The translations under genes were made by a program, and so were the position numbers. Source: Amyelois transitella (Eukaryota; Arthropoda; Insecta; Lepidoptera; Pyralidae). From it: 64,000 nucleotides of DNA. The DNA is taken from assembly GCF_032362555.1 (NCBI RefSeq), contig NC_083505.1, forward strand, positions 2,657,501 through 2,721,500, in the 5' to 3' direction. Position 1 is the stretch's first letter; every line of letters starts with the position of its first letter. This document shows positions 26,773-38,160 of this stretch, in pieces. The notes beneath the pieces are model-generated. The model was not told the origin of the DNA. It ran no database searches and saw nothing but the letters and a program-made list of their open reading frames with translations.

Positions 26773-26948
26773 AAATAAAAAGTATAACATTGCATTAATT
26801 ATACGGTAACAGTTAGAATATAATATTAAAATTTTATGTAACTATGTTTGCTATCGCTGGCTTTCACCTCACGCGCATCGTGACCCCATGACGTCATGAG
26901 TGAGCGGTGTAGAGATATCGAATATAAATTTCGTCAACCGTCTCAAGC

Positions 26949-27020
26949 GGTTCCATGGTGTAATGGTCAGCACTCTGGACTTTGAATCCAGCGATCCGAG
27001 TTCAAATCTCGGTGGAACCT
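26949..27020 (+). tRNA. tRNA-Gln (anticodon TTG)
   Basis: Same cloverleaf as the copy 1.2 kb to the left, with one D-loop change (AATGGTCAG instead of AATGGTTAG). Anticodon TTG, discriminator T, and TTTTTTT six bases downstream as Pol III terminator. Confidence 0.96.
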
Positions 27021-27349
27021 GTTATTTTTTTTGTCAAGATGATATGAGGTTTGAAACAAATTACGTTGTGTTCATTAGTGCTGTTAAGTTATCAAATTAA
27101 ATTGGATGTGTTATTCTTTTGTTTATCTATCAAACATTTTGAAATGTTGTTACAAAACCTTCCTACATAATATTATTTATCAATTATTTTATTGGAATTA
27201 ATTAAAATACCCAGATGAATACCTTATCGGAAACTTTTGAATCATATGGATCATTTATTTACGTGCTAGCCCAATCACAGTTCTACCTATGAAATGAATT
27301 ATCCTTCGACAAAAGTTTTACTGGATCAGTTTTAATGAAACCTAAAAGA

Positions 27350-27526
27350 GATGAGAGATTCAAATAGTGGCAGGTTGTTAGCCCATCGCCTACAAGGAGA
27401 CCAAGTTTATTTCTACTAATGCTAATTTGTTTTGTTGGCCTTTCAGTTATTCTCTTTTTACGACAACCATAGCAAAGATACCTATGGAGTGGTCCTATTC
27501 TAAAGTGCTGGAAACCACACGGCGCA
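27350..27526 (-). repeat. SINE-like repeat family A, tail missing
   Basis: Minus-strand head (AAGTGCTGGAAACCACACGGCGC) and middle ('CAAATAGTGGCAGGTTG', 'CCCATCGCCTACAAGG'). Confidence 0.75.
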
Positions 27527-27948
27527 AAATTCATTCATTCAAACAATAATTTGATCCCACACTATAAAGCCTGAACGAAACCGTATCCGGAATCGATTTA
27601 AAACCGAATTCAAATGGAAGGCTTGATAATCTGTAGTCGCGGGCAATTTCGTCGCACCCTGTATCACTTTCCGATAGCAACGGTCGCAGACGCGATCAAA
27701 TTTATTCAAATTGAGCCGTGTCACTTAGGGTTGCCAACTCTTCCGAAATTCATACTACCGTATGGGTATAAGCATACTGCCGTAATCTAAATGACAATTT
27801 TCAATTGTCCTACCTCGAAGAATCTTCAATATTTGTACAGTACAAAGACTGATTGATTAACTGACGGTTCAACGCCTAACCCAAACCGCTAAGGAATTGA
27901 AATGTAGCTCATATTTCTTATTTCGTCTATAAAGTAGAGTGAGAGACA

Positions 27949-28050
27949 TACATACATTATAGTCACGTCTATATCCCTTGCGGGGTAGACAGAGCCAACA
28001 GTCTTGAAAAGACTGATAGGCCACGTTCAACTATATGGCTCAATGGCAGA
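27949..28050 (-). repeat. SINE-like repeat family A, tail fragment
   Basis: 'CACGTCTATATCCCTTGCGGGG', 'CAACAGTCTTGAAAAGACTG' and 'GGCCACGTTCAACTA' in minus-strand order, then the copy stops. Confidence 0.8.
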
Positions 28051-29136
28051 AACTAACAAATAATTAAATTTCCTTAAATTCCCACGGGAACCGAAATTAA
28101 CGGGATTGTGAAATCTGAAATATGGGATTTTAGATGCTTTTAAATTTTTGAAATAACTGCCGACAGATACCCTCGATCGGAAGATTTCTGATCGCATTTT
28201 GATCCACACAATTGGCAACCCTAGTGTCATCCCCTGTATATTGTCGCTTTTGGTTTTCACACCCCGCAAGTAAATTTAAACCGTAAAATCAATGTCTTAA
28301 AACCGAATTTTGTAAAGCGTTGATGGAGAATCAATTTGGTAGTGCGATGTATGGATGGAAATTTTTTTTTACTGCTCTCAAAAAACATACCTGCACTTAC
28401 ATTTGGCAGTGGTTATGTGATAATGTTTTTAAATCTATAGTTTATTAACTGTTAACAACAGTTTAATTCAGTTTCAATCAATTTAAAGAAAATGGCAAAC
28501 AGCCTAATATTTTGACAATCACAGGTCTGAACTAAGGGTAAAAAGTAACAAAAGACACAAAAAATTAAAATTATATACCCTACAAAAAACTTACTTTGAA
28601 TCATAAATAATCTTGATTTTCAGTATTAATTCCAAAGATTTCTTTTGTTACAAATCTATAACTTTCGACACAATAATCCGTCAGAGCCTATTCCGATTCA
28701 AAATAAGGAAAAGACGTAAAATTTTCCACATTGAGTGAATTTCCCTGGAAATGCCTTAACAAATCAACTTAAGTACACACGGATCACTTGAACATTTAAA
28801 AAACCTCTCACGATGCCAATGGAATGAACTGTCTTTAGTAACTCGAAGAGAAAACCAAGCCATCTTCACTGTTATCGATGGCGCTAGCGTCTACGCGTTT
28901 CGTATGGAAATTCTGTAGTTCCAATTTTGTCCGCTTACGTAAATAGGTTGGTGGTAAAATTTACATAAAGATGGGTACCGTTTGAGTTTCAGTAACATTG
29001 GAATCGAGTTAGGGAGACGGTGTACTTTAAAACTGTCGCCTAGTTGAGACGTCGAATCCGTTTAGAGTTTTTGGGAGGTTTCGAGACGGTTAAGGATAAG
29101 GGTCCCTTGGGTTATCGATAATATTAATAATTATTT
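28051..29136. other. Non-genic stretch
   Basis: No exon or window repeat recognised; a slightly GC-richer block at 28850-29120 is single-copy. Confidence 0.4.
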
Positions 29137-29391
29137 AATACATATAATCACGTCTATATCCCTTGCGGGGTAGACAGAGCCAACAGTCCTGAGCGGACTG
29201 ATAGGCCACGTTCAGCTATTTGGCTTTAAGATAGAATTGAGATTCGAATAGTGACAAGTTGCTAGCCTATCGCCTAAAAAAAGAATCTCAAGTTTGTAAG
29301 CCTATCCCTTAGTCGCCTTTTACGACATCCATGGGAAAGAGATGGAGTGGTCCTATTCTTTTTTGCATTGGTGCCGGGAACCACACGGCAC
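29137..29391 (-). repeat. SINE-like repeat family A, full length with target-site duplication
   Basis: Complete minus-strand copy from the tail ('ACATATAATCACGTCTATATC') to the head (GTGCCGGGAACCACACGGCAC). TTATTTAAT occurs immediately left of the tail and right of the head, consistent with a 9-base target-site duplication. Confidence 0.9.
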
Positions 29392-29670
29392 TTTTATTTA
29401 ATTACTTAAAGAAAAAGAAAGCTATTTGTTGTCAATTACTTTAGACGAACTTTTTCCCAAATTACTTAATTCTATCTTCTGTACTTGATTGGTATCTAAG
29501 TAATAGGAGTTTGCTAAATATAGCATGTCACTGTACTGTGTAAGCAGGCGGCGCAGTTAAGCAAGGAACTTTCTACAAGACCATCTGAGGGTGTAAGAAG
29601 AAAGGTTTATAAGTAGTATTAATATTTATCTATTATTTATGTATTCTTATTTTTATTTAATGAATTATCA

Positions 29671-29762
29671 CTTAGCCACACAGCTGAACGTGATCTTTTC
29701 AAGACTATTGGTTCTGTCGTCCCCGCAAAGCATATAGACATGACTATATGTATGTGTGTAAG
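29671..29762 (+). repeat. SINE-like repeat family A, 3' fragment
   Basis: 'CACAGCTGAACGTGATCTTTT', 'GACTATTGGTTCTGTC' and 'CATATAGACATGACTATATG' followed by TATGTGTG: the last third of the element. Confidence 0.75.
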
Positions 29763-29971
29763 TACGTTAATATTTTATGTATTTATTGTATTGATTTTTA
29801 AATTTATTAATAAAACAAAAGCCCATTCTTATGCTATGTAGGATTTCAAAAAATCTGCTTTGAAGCTCGAAAAAATTATTAGTACGTAGGTAAGGAAAAT
29901 TATCTTTTTTTGGATTTTCCTTATCCTGGTTTCAGCATCACAAACTTTTACACACTCTTTAATATTTTCAA

Positions 29972-30070
29972 CACACACATATCCGGTCTTTATGGGGTAG
30001 ACAGCACCAACAGTCACAACTACTCTAAGACCACCTTTGGCTTAGTGTTCAAATTGAGACTCGGATAACG
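29972..30070 (-). repeat. SINE-like repeat family A, degenerate fragment
   Basis: Diverged minus-strand remnant: 'TTATGGGGTAGACAGCACCAACAG' type block and 'AAATTGAGACTCGGATAA'. Confidence 0.5.
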
Positions 30071-30302
30071 TTCCAAACTTCTCCACGTAATGTAACAAAA
30101 AACGCCTACAATAAGCAATTTATCGATATCGCTGGTACAACACTAGTCACAAGGGGCGTCCAAGTTATGTATTGAGTTACGCCTGCCACTGCCAGCCATC
30201 CCAATCGTATCGGATCGAGGTGCCATTATAATATCTTGTTGCCGAGACATAATCTTAGAATTTACATAATAGGCGCCTTGATAATTTAGAAGTTATCATT
30301 TA

Positions 30303-30570
30303 CTAGCTGTGCCGGCGACTTCGTCCGCGTGGAATAGTTATTTTGGGCATCATTGAAGGAACAAGGAACAATATCTAATTTACCCCGTTATTTTTTCTCA
30401 TTTTCCATCATTTCTTCGCTCCTATTAGTTGCAGCGTGATGTTAGACTAAAGCCTTCGATAAATAGTCTATTCAACACCAAAATATTTTTTCAATTCGAA
30501 CCTGTAGTTCCTGAGATAAGCGCGTTCAAACAAACAAACAAATTCTTCAGCTTTATAATATTAGTATAGA
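30303..30570 (-). mobile_element. Helitron-like non-autonomous element (short)
   Basis: Read on the minus strand it starts TCTATACTAATATTATAAAG and ends in a hairpin-forming CGCGGACGAAGTCGCCGGC followed by ACAGCTAG, inserted between A and T. A TC start, CTAG (CTRR) end, short 3' hairpin and A^T insertion with no target duplication are the Helitron signature. It resembles Lep1-type elements known from Lepidoptera. No Rep/helicase gene is present. Confidence 0.75.
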
Positions 30571-31059
30571 TTTATGAGAGTTCTCATTTTAGTCTTTGAA
30601 TATGTGTTTAACAGGTATTGCAATTTTAACTTGTAACCATGTTTTTAAATTTTGCTTTTTTACATATTGTAAAGGTTGACCCAATTGAACAAAAAAAAAT
30701 GCCTTCTTAATAAAGTGCAATTATTATTAACTTTTTAATATTATTAAAATGTAAATTTTTTGATCTTTCACTACCGTTTCATGGCCCTACATGGTTCTTT
30801 ATTAACTCCGTAGTAAATAAAGAAGGTATCTATAAATGAACACGTCAGAATACAAAAGAGGTTCGCTCACCTCAATCGTCTCCCTCACTTATATCAATTT
30901 AATCGTTCAATTGAAATTCAAACAGCGCCTCGCGACGAATCAATTACGTTTGGCACATTCAAATACGCCCCTAGTACGCCCCTGGCAGAATTGTTATTGA
31001 AGAATGTGCGTGTGGAGCTGGGTACACACCGGGCCAAAGACCAATGAATATTGGCATCT
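30571..31059. other. Non-genic stretch
   Basis: Nothing recognised; AT-rich with a single GC-richer block at 30870-31030. Confidence 0.4.
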
Positions 31060-31136
31060 TATACATACATACATATGGTCACGTCTATATCCCTTGCGGG
31101 GTAGACAGAGCCAACAGTCTTGAAAGACTGAATGGC
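31060..31136 (-). repeat. SINE-like repeat family A, tail fragment
   Basis: 'TACATACATACATATGGTCACG', 'CCCTTGCGGGGTAGACAG' and 'CAACAGTCTTGAAAGACTG'; truncated after about 77 bases. Confidence 0.8.
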
Positions 31137-31191
31137 ATCTTATTATACTTAGAAATCATACCTTTGACGTTCTTTGTACTTTATATAAATG

Positions 31192-31303
31192 CTAGCTGTG
31201 CCCGCGACTTCGTCCGCGTTGAATAGTCCTAATTCCTGAGATTAGCGTGTTCAAACAAACATACAAACTTGAAGAGTTTACAGCTTTATAATTTTAGTAT
31301 AGA
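31192..31303 (-). mobile_element. Helitron-like element, internally deleted
   Basis: Same two termini as the 30.3 kb element (CTAGCTGTGCCCGCGACTTC on the left and TTTAGTATAGA on the right of the plus strand) but only 112 bases long. The interior between 'GAATAGTC' and 'CCTGAGATTAGCG' is missing. Confidence 0.75.
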
Positions 31304-32078
31304 TTCATCTTGCTAAAGAAAAATAAGATTTGTTTCATTCTCTTGGTGTGAGTCCCGGTTATATTATTAATGGAGAGCATAGGTTCGCCAATGATCATAT
31401 TCTATATTCTACTAGATTCAATAGTTTTCATTCAGGAATTTTAATGGTTCAACCGTCGAATCTCTTTCATAAGGAGAAATTATTATTTATATCAAAACGA
31501 AACTATGTTTTATGGTTGGCACATCTTCTTCATCGTCGTTACCTTTTCCCTATCTACGTACATACGCACATACCTACAAACATAATACAAATTGAATTTT
31601 TTTTTATTTATTATAGGACACTTAGTTACTTAATTGTCATATCTTTTGGTTTCACGACATACTTACAACAAAATAACACACGGACGAAGCCGAACGCTTT
31701 CAGCTTGCAATTTACTACAAAATCTATATAAATATAAGAAAAAACATAATATTTATATGAAATATTTCAACATAACCTCAATACAGATCGAATCATATTT
31801 ATATCGCTCGGCGACGCCCAAGATGAAATAAATTTTATCGTTCTATCACTTAGTAGCAAATTGGTTCTCGTAAATGTAGCAAGGTTTGTCGTATTTATGG
31901 TCGTATAAAACCTCCTTTACTTTACTGCAGTAATCTCATTGGATGTTTACTTAATATGTCGTATAGTAGGATTATGTTTGCTGTTTTTTTTTTTGGTTTT
32001 CGTTAAAACATCGGTGGTAGAACTAATGTAAAACTAATGTATAAATTAACCCTTAAATTTGATTATGAAATTAAATTG
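31304..32078. other. Non-genic stretch with a family B fragment
   Basis: A short minus-strand family B remnant is at about 31612-31668 (TTAATTGTCATATCTTTTGG, then TTTCACGACAT). The longest open frame here (133 codons, plus) runs through it and is low in complexity, so it is not taken as a gene. Confidence 0.4.
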
Positions 32079-32246
32079 TGCCGTGTGGTTACCGGCACTA
32101 TTAGAAAAAAAATAGGACCACTCCATCTCTTTCTCTTATCCCAAAATGGATGTCGTAAAAGGCGACTAGGTAAGGGATATTATACCTTGAGATTATACAT
32201 TATAAATTGGGATTCTTCTTTTAGACGACAGGCTATCCACTAGTAA
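32079..32246 (+). repeat. SINE-like repeat family A, 5' part
   Basis: GTGCCGTGTGGTTACCGGCAC head through 'GTCGTAAAAGGCGACTAGG' to 'GATTCTTCTTTTAGACGACAGG'; the 3' third is missing. Confidence 0.8.
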
Positions 32247-33537
32247 GCTAAGTGACACTAGACACTGATTATCCAATGACACTTAAGTCTTTCTAACGGT
32301 AAGGAAAAATCTGGTGAGGAAACCGCACATAAAGGAAACATATTCTATAATCAAAGCTGGGTAAGAGTTACCTACAAGGTTTCAGAGGTCAGACGGAAAT
32401 TCCTCGGCTACGTGATACTATTATTAAAAATAAATTTGAAAATATTATAACTTTCCTATCTATAGTTTATTAGCTCTATCATAATTTGTCATACTTACCT
32501 ACCTTTATATACCTACTCAAATAGTGAGCGAAGCATTGGTGATGCAAATCAGCATCCTTGTTCCCGTATCACCATCACATCACTCCACATTCACTTCACG
32601 AACTACTATATCGGTATTTCTGAATCGCTTTTTACGCATTACATATAGAAACCGTGCGCTAGGGTTGTCACTATTGACTTTAAAAAATAAATATTTAACG
32701 TATAATAAACGTAATAATTAAATGTGATTAAATACATGATTTCAATAAATACATACGAGAAAACTAAACAAACTATTTCGAGTTAGCCTGGGAGTGACTT
32801 CAAAGTAAATATGTGAACTTTTCTTCAAATTAAAATTAAACACCATGAAATAGTTGCTTACATTTGGCTTTTCCTGCTTATTTAAGCTGATGATTGCATC
32901 TATTACCTGGTTATGAGATGCGTTGCGTGCGTTGGAATTAAGTAAAATTTACGATATTAATAGCGTGTGAGAAGTATTGCGTGGAAAGAGAGTAATAGGA
33001 TGACAGATAGGGATGCGGCTCGTGAGGAGCACTTGGTCTCGCGGAGGAATATGGACAAGGTACCTTATAGCCCGTGACTCGAGCTCTCGTCCAGCGCCGG
33101 TGTCTTCCACGATCCAAAGGGTAGTCTTCAGGAAATACAAATCACTGCACTTATCAGACCAATCCCGGGGTGCGAATTGATATAGTGAAGCGTCTTTATC
33201 GTAAATTTACTCAATTTTGAGAATTTTCACAAGCGAGCGTTGCGGTTGCGCGGCGGAGACGTACGGGCGGTATTTTTAAATTCTTTTTGGCATTTGGGAA
33301 AGTAGTGGGAGTGGGACAGGAATAGGATTGACGGCGTGCGTGAAAGAGTGCGTGTATGCAGTGTTGCTTTAAAAAAAATTTTTGTTAATAAAAAAATAAC
33401 TGGCGGAGACAATAATAATTGATTATTTACTCGTTATATATTTCCCCTTCATTTTATTGTCAATAATGCCAGATTCCTAAAACCAATTGACATTTGTTAT
33501 TGAAACAGCTTTATTTTCATGACTATATTTTATTTAT
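32247..33537. other. Non-genic stretch
   Basis: No exon recognised. GC-richer blocks occur at about 32980-33180 and 33225-33370; the first shares AGGGATGCGGCTCGT with 8.54 kb. Confidence 0.35.
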
Positions 33538-33640
33538 CACATACATAAATATTATCACGTTTTTATCCCTTTCTTAAGATTGTGTAGATACAGACAACAA
33601 TCTCGAAAAGACTGGAAGACCACGTTTAACTGTATTTTGT
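33538..33640 (-). repeat. SINE-like repeat family A, degenerate fragment
   Basis: 'ATTATCACGTTTTTATCCC', 'TCTCGAAAAGACTGGAAGACC' and 'CACGTTTAACTG' keep the order of a minus-strand family A tail. Confidence 0.6.
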
Positions 33641-33653
33641 GTAATAACACAAG

Positions 33654-33719
33654 TATGTAAGAAATAATATGAATTACTACCTTTAATAAAAGGTAGTAAT
33701 TTATATTATTGCTTACATA
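33654..33719. repeat. Near-perfect 31-bp hairpin with 4-base loop
   Basis: Arms 33654-33684 and 33689-33719 pair with 29 Watson-Crick pairs, one G-T pair and one mismatch, around the loop AATA. The total length and pairing resemble a microRNA-type hairpin or a small palindromic element. It matches no other repeat in the window. Confidence 0.75.
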
Positions 33720-34116
33720 AAATACCTACTTTTGAAAACCCTAGTATGCATAAAACACGCACAGAATATAAATAAGGCTGCGACAAAAATGATTGATTTT
33801 ATACCGGTGTAATGTCATATAAAATATTGATACTTGTCGTAAAACCCTTTAGGGCTGACCATCAAAGCTCTTTGCATAATTTTCTGCTCGACGTATCTTG
33901 ATTCTCAGGAGTACATAAAACTTTTTCTGATATATGATATCAGCTTGCCTTTAAATAGTGTGGGTCGGGTTCTAAAAATGGCATAAAAATATTATACATC
34001 TCGTATATTTCAATCTTGTATACAATTTATATGACAAAACACGTTTTTGTATAGATTGTATTGTGATGCTTAGATATAAGCTTCTGCATGGTTATAGAAG
34101 CTGTTTGTTATATTTG

Positions 34117-34402
34117 CCGTGTGGTTCAAGGCACCAAAAGGAAGGTGTAAGAATAATAGGATCACTCCATCTCTTTCCCATGGATGTCGTAAAAGGTGAC
34201 AAAGCAAAAAGCAAGCGAAAAAGCAAAACCCATGTATACTTCCTCCTTAGGCGATGGGCTAGCAACCTGTCGCTATTTTAATCTCAATTCTATTATTAAG
34301 CCAAGCAGCTGAGCGTGGCCTTTCAGCTTTTAGCCTTTTCTTTTCTTTTGATGACTGTTTACTCTGTCTGCCCCGCAGGGGATACAGACTTGATTACATC
34401 AT
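34117..34402 (+). repeat. SINE-like repeat family A, full length
   Basis: GCCGTGTGGTTCAAGGCACC head, all internal blocks, and 'CCCCGCAGGGGATACAGACTTG' near the tail. About 25 extra bases (AAGCAAAAAGCAAGCG) interrupt the 'GGTGAC...AAG' block. Confidence 0.85.
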
Positions 34403-34662
34403 AAGTTAACTTCGCTTCCCAATTCAAGATGGGTAATGAATATAATTTTAACTGGCAACTGAATTATTAACATTATTACCCCAATTATAGGGTGCAAATA
34501 GAGACATACGGTGACTATAAGCTTCACGCAAAGTCAGAATAATTGATAACGCGACTCCCCAGCGGCCTAGTGAACAACTGGCTGACACGGCATGTCGGCA
34601 ATGGATTTAGTATTTCGTAAGTTTGATCAGGGGCAGGGAATTATTAATATTAATTACTTATA

Positions 34663-34900
34663 TATAAAATTCTCGTGTCATAATGTTCGTTCCTCCGAAA
34701 CGGCTTGACCGATTCTCGTGACATTTTTTGAGCATATCGAGTAGGTCTGAGAATCGGCCAACATCTATTTTTTATACCCTTTATTGATAGAGGTTGTCCA
34801 CCCCTTAACATTTGTTTTTAACTGGAAATTACTTAAAAATTATTTATATGGCAAAACAACGTTTGCCGGGACTTTATATTATTGTTTAATCCCACACGCC
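34663..34900 (+). repeat. Interspersed repeat (CTCGTGTCA...GTTTGCCGGG type)
   Basis: Contains 'TATATAAAATTCTCGTGTCA', 'CGAAACGGCTTGACCGATTC', 'GAGTAGGTCTGAGAATCGGC', 'GGTTGTCCACCCCTTAACA' and 'ACGTTTGCCGGGAC'. The same blocks, inverted, are at 55142-55333. I recognise it as a common lepidopteran repeat but cannot name it. Confidence 0.7.
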
Positions 34901-35093
34901 CGAATTAAGAAATTTTAGGGTAGTTGTGTTTTTTAATCGAGGTCATATATAGGGTACCTGGGTTGTAAAGTAAAGATGTGACCGGGACTAAGGCCAGGAA
35001 GATGTTGATTAAATCAATTAAATAGAAAACTGTTCGATTATTTTTTTGATCCGTAGAGTATAAAAAGAAAAGGTTACCGACGTTATTATTTTA

Positions 35094-35131
35094 TACATAC
35101 ATAGATATAATCACGTCTATATCCCTTGAAC
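35094..35131 (-). repeat. SINE-like repeat family A, only the two ends
   Basis: The tail ('ATAATCACGTCTATATCCCTTG') is joined directly to the head ('AACCACACGGCG'); roughly 215 internal bases are gone. Confidence 0.8.
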
Positions 35132-35315
35132 CACACGGCGTTTTTATTTTTATCAACATGAAATACTTACTCTCCTTGCCCCGTGGAGTAAGTATACAAG
35201 ACAAAAATTTGCCTACATATATTTGTAAGGAGTTTAGTGTAAAAATTAGATTATATTAAATTTTGTTGCCTTAAAAGGTAAGTACCAACTTAAAGTTTTT
35301 CTGTTTGGTCAACTA

Positions 35316-35676
35316 GCTAGGTATAGAATACCAATCGGCATTAAGTCCGCCTTTTGTACATAGGTATTATACATACATACATATGGTCACGTCTATATCC
35401 CTTGCGGGGTAGACAGAGACAACAGTCTTGAAAAGACTGAATGGCCACGTACAGCTATTTGGTTTAACGATAGAATTGAAATTCAACTAGTGACAGGTTG
35501 CTAGAAAAAGAATCCCAAGTTTGTAAGCCTATCCCTTAGTCACCTTTTACGACATCCATGGGAAAGATATGGAGTGGTCCTATTCTTTTTTGTATTGGTG
35601 CCGGGAGCCACACGGCACATAGGTATATACATAGGTATTTTATTTGTGCAATAAAGTTTTAAATAAATAAATAAAC
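35316..35676 (+). repeat. LINE-like 3' end, family F, interrupted by family A
   Basis: Left part 35316-35367 ends 'ATTAAGTCCGCCTTTTGTACATAGGTAT'; the right part from 35617 resumes with ACATAGGTAT and continues 'TTTTATTTGTGCAATAAAG' to an AAATAAATAAATAA tail. The repeated ACATAGGTAT is a 10-base target-site duplication around the family A copy. Confidence 0.8.
35368..35616 (-). repeat. SINE-like repeat family A, near full length, inserted in family F
   Basis: Complete ends (TATG tail and GTGCCGGGAGCCACACGGC head), one small internal gap after 'GGTTGCTAG', and a 10-base duplication on either side (35358-35367 and 35617-35626). Confidence 0.9.
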
Positions 35677-35891
35677 CCTCTGTTAGACTTTCTATTTGCA
35701 GTCATATTGTCTTTGTAAACACAGACTACATAATTTAATGGAGATCGCGTGTCGAGGGCCATCTAGCGGGATCTAACGAAGATTTAGAATTACCGGTGGA
35801 TTTGTTTGTAGCTCTTACAATTTCAATTGCCATTGATATATAGCCAAGTAATTGTATAGATAAATCAATCAACACATCTTTAACTTAAATT

Positions 35892-36107
35892 AATGCCGCG
35901 TGGTTCTGGAACTCTAGAAGAGGAACACTCCATTTCTTACCCATGGATGTCGTAAAGGCGACTAAGGATTAACCAACCTGTCACTATTTGTATTTCAATT
36001 TCATCTTCAAACCGTACAGCTGAACGTCGCCCAATCTGTCTTATCGAGACTGTTGGCTTTGTCTACCCTGTAAGGGATAAAGACATGATTATATGCAGGT
36101 TTGTATG
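35892..36107 (+). repeat. SINE-like repeat family A, diverged
   Basis: 'ATGCCGCGTGGTTCTGG' head, 'GGATGTCGTAAAGGCGACTAAGG', 'CAACCTGTCACTATTTG', 'GGCTTTGTCTACCCTG' and a GATTATATGC tail; small internal deletion. Confidence 0.8.
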
Positions 36108-36747
36108 TTAAATTAATGAGTGCCTAAGGTAAATGTAATGAAACGTAACTTTGTGGTTTCTTCCTCTTAAGAATAAGTAGAAGAACTCCAGCTCTTTTTC
36201 ATATATGTTTTGTGCCGATTAAAGTTTTAATAGGTACCTAGTAACTATGATCCAAGCTAGGCTGAGAAAGCCTCGGAAGTCAGTGGCGTAGGGAGAGATA
36301 AAGGATAAAAAAGTAAGCCATTCGCTGCTTAGAAGTGTCTGAAGCATAAAAGTAAAAACTTAAGAAAATTAATTTCAAACAGCAGTTACAAAGAAAAATT
36401 GGCGACTTTGCACTAAACAACATTAGTACCTACCGACCACAAAGTCGTAATTCTTAGGCACATAACGCGCCTAAAACTATTAAAAGCGCCATCTATGTTT
36501 TATCCTTCGACGTCAAATCGAAAGCAATTCACTTAATGGTCGTCTTTACGGGGCATATAAAATGAATTAACATGGTATGGTATCGATATCGAGTTGTACC
36601 GGCGGCGTCTTGTCATGGCACCCTGGGGGCTCATATATAGGTCGATAATTATCGGTAGGTTGACTTTGAAGGCGTGTGTAAGCGATCGGTATGGCTGTGG
36701 TGAAGATAAGTCGGCCTATTCACTATGCAATGTGAGCAAGTGATGTA
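36108..36747. other. Non-genic stretch
   Basis: No exon or window repeat recognised; 36440-36720 is slightly GC-richer and single-copy. Confidence 0.4.
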
Positions 36748-36958
36748 TAATCTCTTTCCCATTGGATGTCGTAAAAGACGACTACGGGATAGGCTTTTAA
36801 ACTTGGGATTCTTTTTTTAGGCCACGGGCTAGCAACCTGTCTCTATTTGTATCTATATCTCAATTCTATCGTTAAGCCCAACAGCTGAACGGGACCTTTC
36901 AATCTTATGAAGTCTGTTGGCTCTGTCTACCCCGCAAGGAATATAGACGTGATTATAA
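36748..36958 (+). repeat. SINE-like repeat family A, head missing
   Basis: Begins at 'AATCTCTTTCCCATTGGATG' and runs to 'GGAATATAGACGTGATTATA'; all internal blocks are present. Confidence 0.85.
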
Positions 36959-37110
36959 TGTTATATTATGATATATTATAATGCTTCGGAAGAATTAACG
37001 ACAATAGTTTATCAGAAGGCATTTCGCAATGTGAATAGGAGTTCATAAACGCCTTAGCTATCTTGTTGCTTCAATTTGTCACAAAACGATTGCAATCATG
37101 CTATTGTAAA

Positions 37111-37375
37111 CTAGCTGTGCCCGCGACTTCGTCCGCGTGGAATAGTTATTTTGGGCATCATTGAAGCCCTCAAGGATGATAGAAGAATTCCCCTTTTTTC
37201 TCACATTTTCCATTATTTCTTCGCTCCTAAAAGTTGTAGCGTGATGTTATATAGCCTAGAGCCTTCCTCGATAAATGTTCTATTCAACACAAAAATAATT
37301 TTTCAATTCGAACCTAGTAGTTCCTGAGATTAGTACGTTCAAACAAACTCTTCAGCTTTATAATATTAGTATAGA
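37111..37375 (-). mobile_element. Helitron-like non-autonomous element (short)
   Basis: Intact termini: CTAGCTGTGCCCGCGACTTC on the left and TAATATTAGTATAGA on the right (plus strand), flanked by A and T. It matches the 30.3 kb and 49.0 kb copies along its length. Confidence 0.8.
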
Positions 37376-38030
37376 TAGGTAAGTCCATTTAAGTAGTAAC
37401 CGAGATCTGTCACAGAGATATCCAACTGAAGTGCAAAATTATTATGACCATATAATTAACCCACAACATAACGAATTAAAAAATCCAGGTAAGGAAGATG
37501 TTATAGGTATTTTGTAATATCAAAATAATCATAAATAGTTCTACGGCCACATTTGAGTCAGTCTGTTACACCCAGCCTACAGCTTATTAGATTACTAAAG
37601 TAACTTTATTTGTGAAATTCCATTCCCGCGAAGATTTCAGGAAATCTAAGTGCTACCCTAAGACTACATTACATAGTAAGGAACAAAACATGTCAAATTT
37701 AAAGTCTTAAGGCCCAGCAATTAAGGTAGTGCGTCAATATTACCAAACACATTATCAATTCTAAATAGATAGACTATGTCGCGGCCGTAACCATTCCGGT
37801 ATATTGCTTGGCCTTAAGTACCCAGTAGTGACGCTCGTAAGGTTAAATGCAATGGACTTGCATATTGAATTATATTGAACAGCTATCTAACATTTTACGA
37901 TGGACATTACTGTATGCTTTTCAGTATTGAGTCCCACATAAGGTGCGTGGAAATTGAGTACAAGTTGAGGCTACATGTAGCCTAGGTACTGATTTTTTTA
38001 CCAATGGATGAATTGGTGAAGTAAACGTTC
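37376..38030. other. Non-genic stretch
   Basis: Nothing recognised. Confidence 0.4.
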
Positions 38031-38160
38031 ATAAAAGCACGTCTCCATCTTACACGGGGTAGACAAAGCCAACAGTCTCGCAAAGATCGAAACGCTACGC
38101 CCAGCTGCATCGTACAATAATGGAATTGAGAATTAAATTGTGACAGGTTGCTAACGCCTT
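38031..38160 (-). repeat. SINE-like repeat family A, diverged fragment
   Basis: 'ACACGGGGTAGACAAAGCCAAC', 'GCAAAGATCGAAACGC', 'GGAATTGAGAATTAAATTGTG' and 'ACAGGTTGCTAACGCC' follow the minus-strand order. Confidence 0.7.

Noticed and set aside
31330-31731. 133-codon plus-strand frame
   Set aside because: It runs through a family B fragment and AT-rich filler, with no recognisable domain or supporting splice structure.
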